From assembly GCA_963764315.1 (NCBI GenBank), contig CAVXSB010000002.1:186001-250000 (forward strand): 64,000 nt of DNA, read 5' to 3'. The notes under the pieces are model-generated. The model worked only from the letters and a program-made list of their open reading frames with translations. It searched no databases and was not told the DNA's origin. This document shows, in pieces, positions 62,305-64,000 of the stretch (position 1 is its first letter; each line of letters starts with the position of its first letter). The stretch comes from DATLWN01 sp963764315 (GTDB taxonomy: Bacteria > Pseudomonadota > Zetaproteobacteria > Mariprofundales > Mariprofundaceae). The translations under genes and the position numbers were made by a program.

Positions 62305-63017
62305 GCCACCACCTGTCCTTCCTGGAAGTCGCTGACCGGCCCGTCATAGCGGATCTCCCCATCCACCAGGTAGACCAGCCGGGTGGCGTAGCTGGCGACA
62401 TGCATGTCGTGCGTGACGACGATGATGGTGATGCCGCTTTCGCGGTTGATGCGCTGGAACAGGCTCATGATCTCGCGCCCGGTGACGGTATCGAGGTTGC
62501 CCGTCGGTTCGTCCGCGAGGATCAGGCGCGGGTTTGTGACCAAGGCCCTGGCAATGGCGACACGCTGCTGCTGACCGCCGGAAATGCGCGGCGGCAGCGA
62601 TTCCAGGCGGTCACCCAGGCCGACCTGCTTCAGGATGTCGACCGCACGGCCGTGTCGTTCGCTGCGTGGCACGCGCTGGTAGACCAGCGGCAGCGCCACA
62701 TTGGTGGCCAGCGAGGCGCGCGGCAGCAGGTTGAATCCCTGGAACACGAAGCCGATCACCTGACTGCGTACTGCCGCAAGCTCGTTATCCGTCAGGGCGC
62801 CGACGTCCTGCGAATTCAGGATATATTGACCGGAGGTGGGCACATCCAGGCAGCCCAGGATGTTCATCAGCGTCGATTTTCCGGAACCCGACGGGCCCAT
62901 GACGGCCACGAACTCTCCCTCGCCGATGGACAGGTCCATATGCCTGAGCACCGGCACGGGCCCGGCATCCGTCTCATACTCCTTGGATAGCGCGCGCAGG
63001 GCGACGACCTCGGCCAT
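62301..63017 (-). CDS. MacB-like ABC transporter ATP-binding protein
   Basis: 238 residues. Walker A GPSGSGKST, Q-loop in VIGFVFQGFNLLPRASLATN, signature ISGGQQQRVAIARAL, Walker B LILADEPTGNLD and switch His in IIVVTHDMHVASYA. It is of the LolD/MacB/FtsE group. It works with the permease (4-bp overlap) and the adaptor (3-bp gap). E. coli macB fuses the two domains; here they are separate genes, as in many proteobacteria. Confidence 0.92.
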   Translation of the reverse strand: MAEVVALRALSKEYETDAGPVPVLRHMDLSIGEGEFVAVMGPSGSGKSTLMNILGCLDVPTSGQYILNSQDVGALTDNELAAVRSQVIGFVFQGFNLLPRASLATNVALPLVYQRVPRSERHGRAVDILKQVGLGDRLESLPPRISGGQQQRVAIARALVTNPRLILADEPTGNLDTVTGREIMSLFQRINRESGITIIVVTHDMHVASYATRLVYLVDGEIRYDGPVSDFQEGQVVA

Positions 63018-63020
63018 GGC

Positions 63021-64000
63021 TTAGTGGATGCGGAGGCGTGGCGAGTGCCCTGCGGCACCTGCATCGCTCGCCGTATCGGTGACTACGGCCTCTCCCGCCT
63101 TCAGATCACCAGCCAACACCTGCGTGCGGTTGCCATCCGTAGCCCCGAGCACCAGCGATACCGGGATCAGCCCCTTGTCCCCGAGCACATAGACGGTGCC
63201 GCGCATCCCCTCCACTTTCGGGCGCTTCCCCGCCTTCTCCTTCTCGATCGGAACATCCTTGGCCGGACGAAAGCGCAGCGCCGTGTTCGGCACGCTGAGC
63301 ACATCGGCCAGTTCGGCTGTGGTGACATTGACATAGGCGGTCATACCCGGAAGCAGGTCGCCCTTGGGGTTACTGACATCGATGACCACATCGTAGGTGA
63401 CGACATTGGACTGCACGGTGGGATCCAGGCGAATCTGCCGGACCTTGCCAGAGAAGGTTCGGCCCGGGAAGGCATCGACGGTGAAGCTCGCCGTTTGCCC
63501 GACGCGGATGCCGCCGATATCGGCCTCGGCGAAGCTGGAATCGATCTGCATACGCGTCAGGTCCTGGGCGATCTTGTACAACGTCGGCGTCTGAAACGAG
63601 GCGGCCACTGTCTGGCCGACGTCAACCTCGCGCGACACCACGACGCCCGCCACCGGCGAGCGGATGACGGTGTAATTGAGGTTGATGGTGTCTGAGCTCA
63701 CCTGTGCCTCGGCAAGATCGAGCTGGGCCTTGGCCGATTTCATGACCTGGATCGCCGTATCCAGCGCCTGGCGCGATACGTAAAGCTTGTTATACAGCTC
63801 CTGGGACCGATGTTCGTTGGCGCGCGCCAGCTCGTATGCGGCGCGGGCATTGGCGGCACTGGCCTGGGACTGGTTCAGCTGCGCCTGCAGCAGTGAGGGG
63901 TTCAGGCGCAGCAGCACCTGCCCCTTCTTGACCTTGTCGTTGAAGTCCGCATAGATGTCCTGCACGACGCCGGAAACGCGCGAGCCGACGTTGACCAGCA
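63021..64000 (-). CDS. MacA-like periplasmic adaptor, C-terminal part
   Basis: About 326 residues visible; the N-terminus runs off the right edge. Membrane-fusion protein: the lipoyl/barrel-sandwich half (VGSRVSGVVQDIYADFNDKV, then KKGQVLLRLN), helical hairpin (QLNQSQASAANARAAYELAR), second lipoyl half (YTVIRSPVAGVVVSREVDVG), beta barrel (ADIGGIRVGQTASFTVDAFP) and membrane-proximal domain (GKRPKVEGMRGTVYVLGDKG). It bridges the ABC pump and an outer-membrane channel. It starts the MacA-like/ATPase/permease operon. Confidence 0.9.
   Translation of the reverse strand, partial: LVNVGSRVSGVVQDIYADFNDKVKKGQVLLRLNPSLLQAQLNQSQASAANARAAYELARANEHRSQELYNKLYVSRQALDTAIQVMKSAKAQLDLAEAQVSSDTINLNYTVIRSPVAGVVVSREVDVGQTVAASFQTPTLYKIAQDLTRMQIDSSFAEADIGGIRVGQTASFTVDAFPGRTFSGKVRQIRLDPTVQSNVVTYDVVIDVSNPKGDLLPGMTAYVNVTTAELADVLSVPNTALRFRPAKDVPIEKEKAGKRPKVEGMRGTVYVLGDKGLIPVSLVLGATDGNRTQVLAGDLKAGEAVVTDTASDAGAAGHSPRLRIH

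Overview
The window is GC-rich, chromosomal proteobacterial DNA packed with core genes: recA-recX-alaS, clpS-clpA, rlmN-pilF-rodZ, dacA, mltB-rlpA, erpA, tadA, tatD and apaH. The gene set fits Gammaproteobacteria or a close relative such as Acidithiobacillia. A CbbY-type phosphatase hints at a Rubisco-using autotroph. Type IV pilus genes (pilT, pilF) and chemosensory genes suggest surface motility. I cannot name the genus.

Layout. 1-15.2 kb: partial pilT and apbE on the minus strand, then on the plus strand erpA, an ABC-2 exporter pair, rlmE, thpR, recA, recX, alaS, apaH and a Kef-type antiporter; gloB on minus; a 2-Cys peroxiredoxin and an M16 protease on plus. 15.3-24.7 kb: an accessory stretch with less GC-rich, less crowded DNA. 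It holds small unknown genes, opgH-opgG for periplasmic glucans, a secreted HNH protein, an inducible mutagenesis module (HTH-UmuD-like regulator, cupin, UmuC-like polymerase) and a ParD/ParE-type toxin-antitoxin pair. 24.9-36.2 kb: a long minus-strand block of envelope and RNA-modification genes (rlmN, mtnP, pilF, rodZ, pcm-like, mltB, rlpA, LOG family, rluA-like, dacA, dat, HAD, hslO). 36.3-38.6 kb: a plus-strand operon of an ATP-grasp protein and two small glycosyltransferase-like proteins. 38.6-43.7 kb: a zinc-ribbon/kinase/HDOD protein, trmO, clpA and clpS on minus. 43.8-46.2 kb: cbbY, tatD and a DUF155 protein on plus. 46.2-52.6 kb: macro-domain, cNMP-binding, tadA, peptide ABC transporter (no ATPase) and a frameshifted mltD on minus. 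52.8-60 kb: chemosensory genes (CheW, MCP, hybrid CheA, a cytoplasmic Cache receptor and a lone receiver) around a tRNA-Glu. 61-64 kb: a MacAB-like efflux operon.

The most notable find is at 60.17-61.04 kb. A near-consensus XerCD dif site (61011-61038) sits beside the macB gene. A second copy of its XerC half lies about 830 bp away (60166-60195), so the two bracket a small module encoding a ribbon-helix-helix/zinc-ribbon protein. This is the layout expected of an element integrated by host Xer recombination at dif. Also notable: a perfect 16-bp palindrome exactly inside the promoter spacer of the UmuD-like regulator, whose mRNA looks leaderless; two compensating frameshifts in the polymerase; a one-base frameshift in mltD; and a receptor whose signalling domain precedes its Cache domain.
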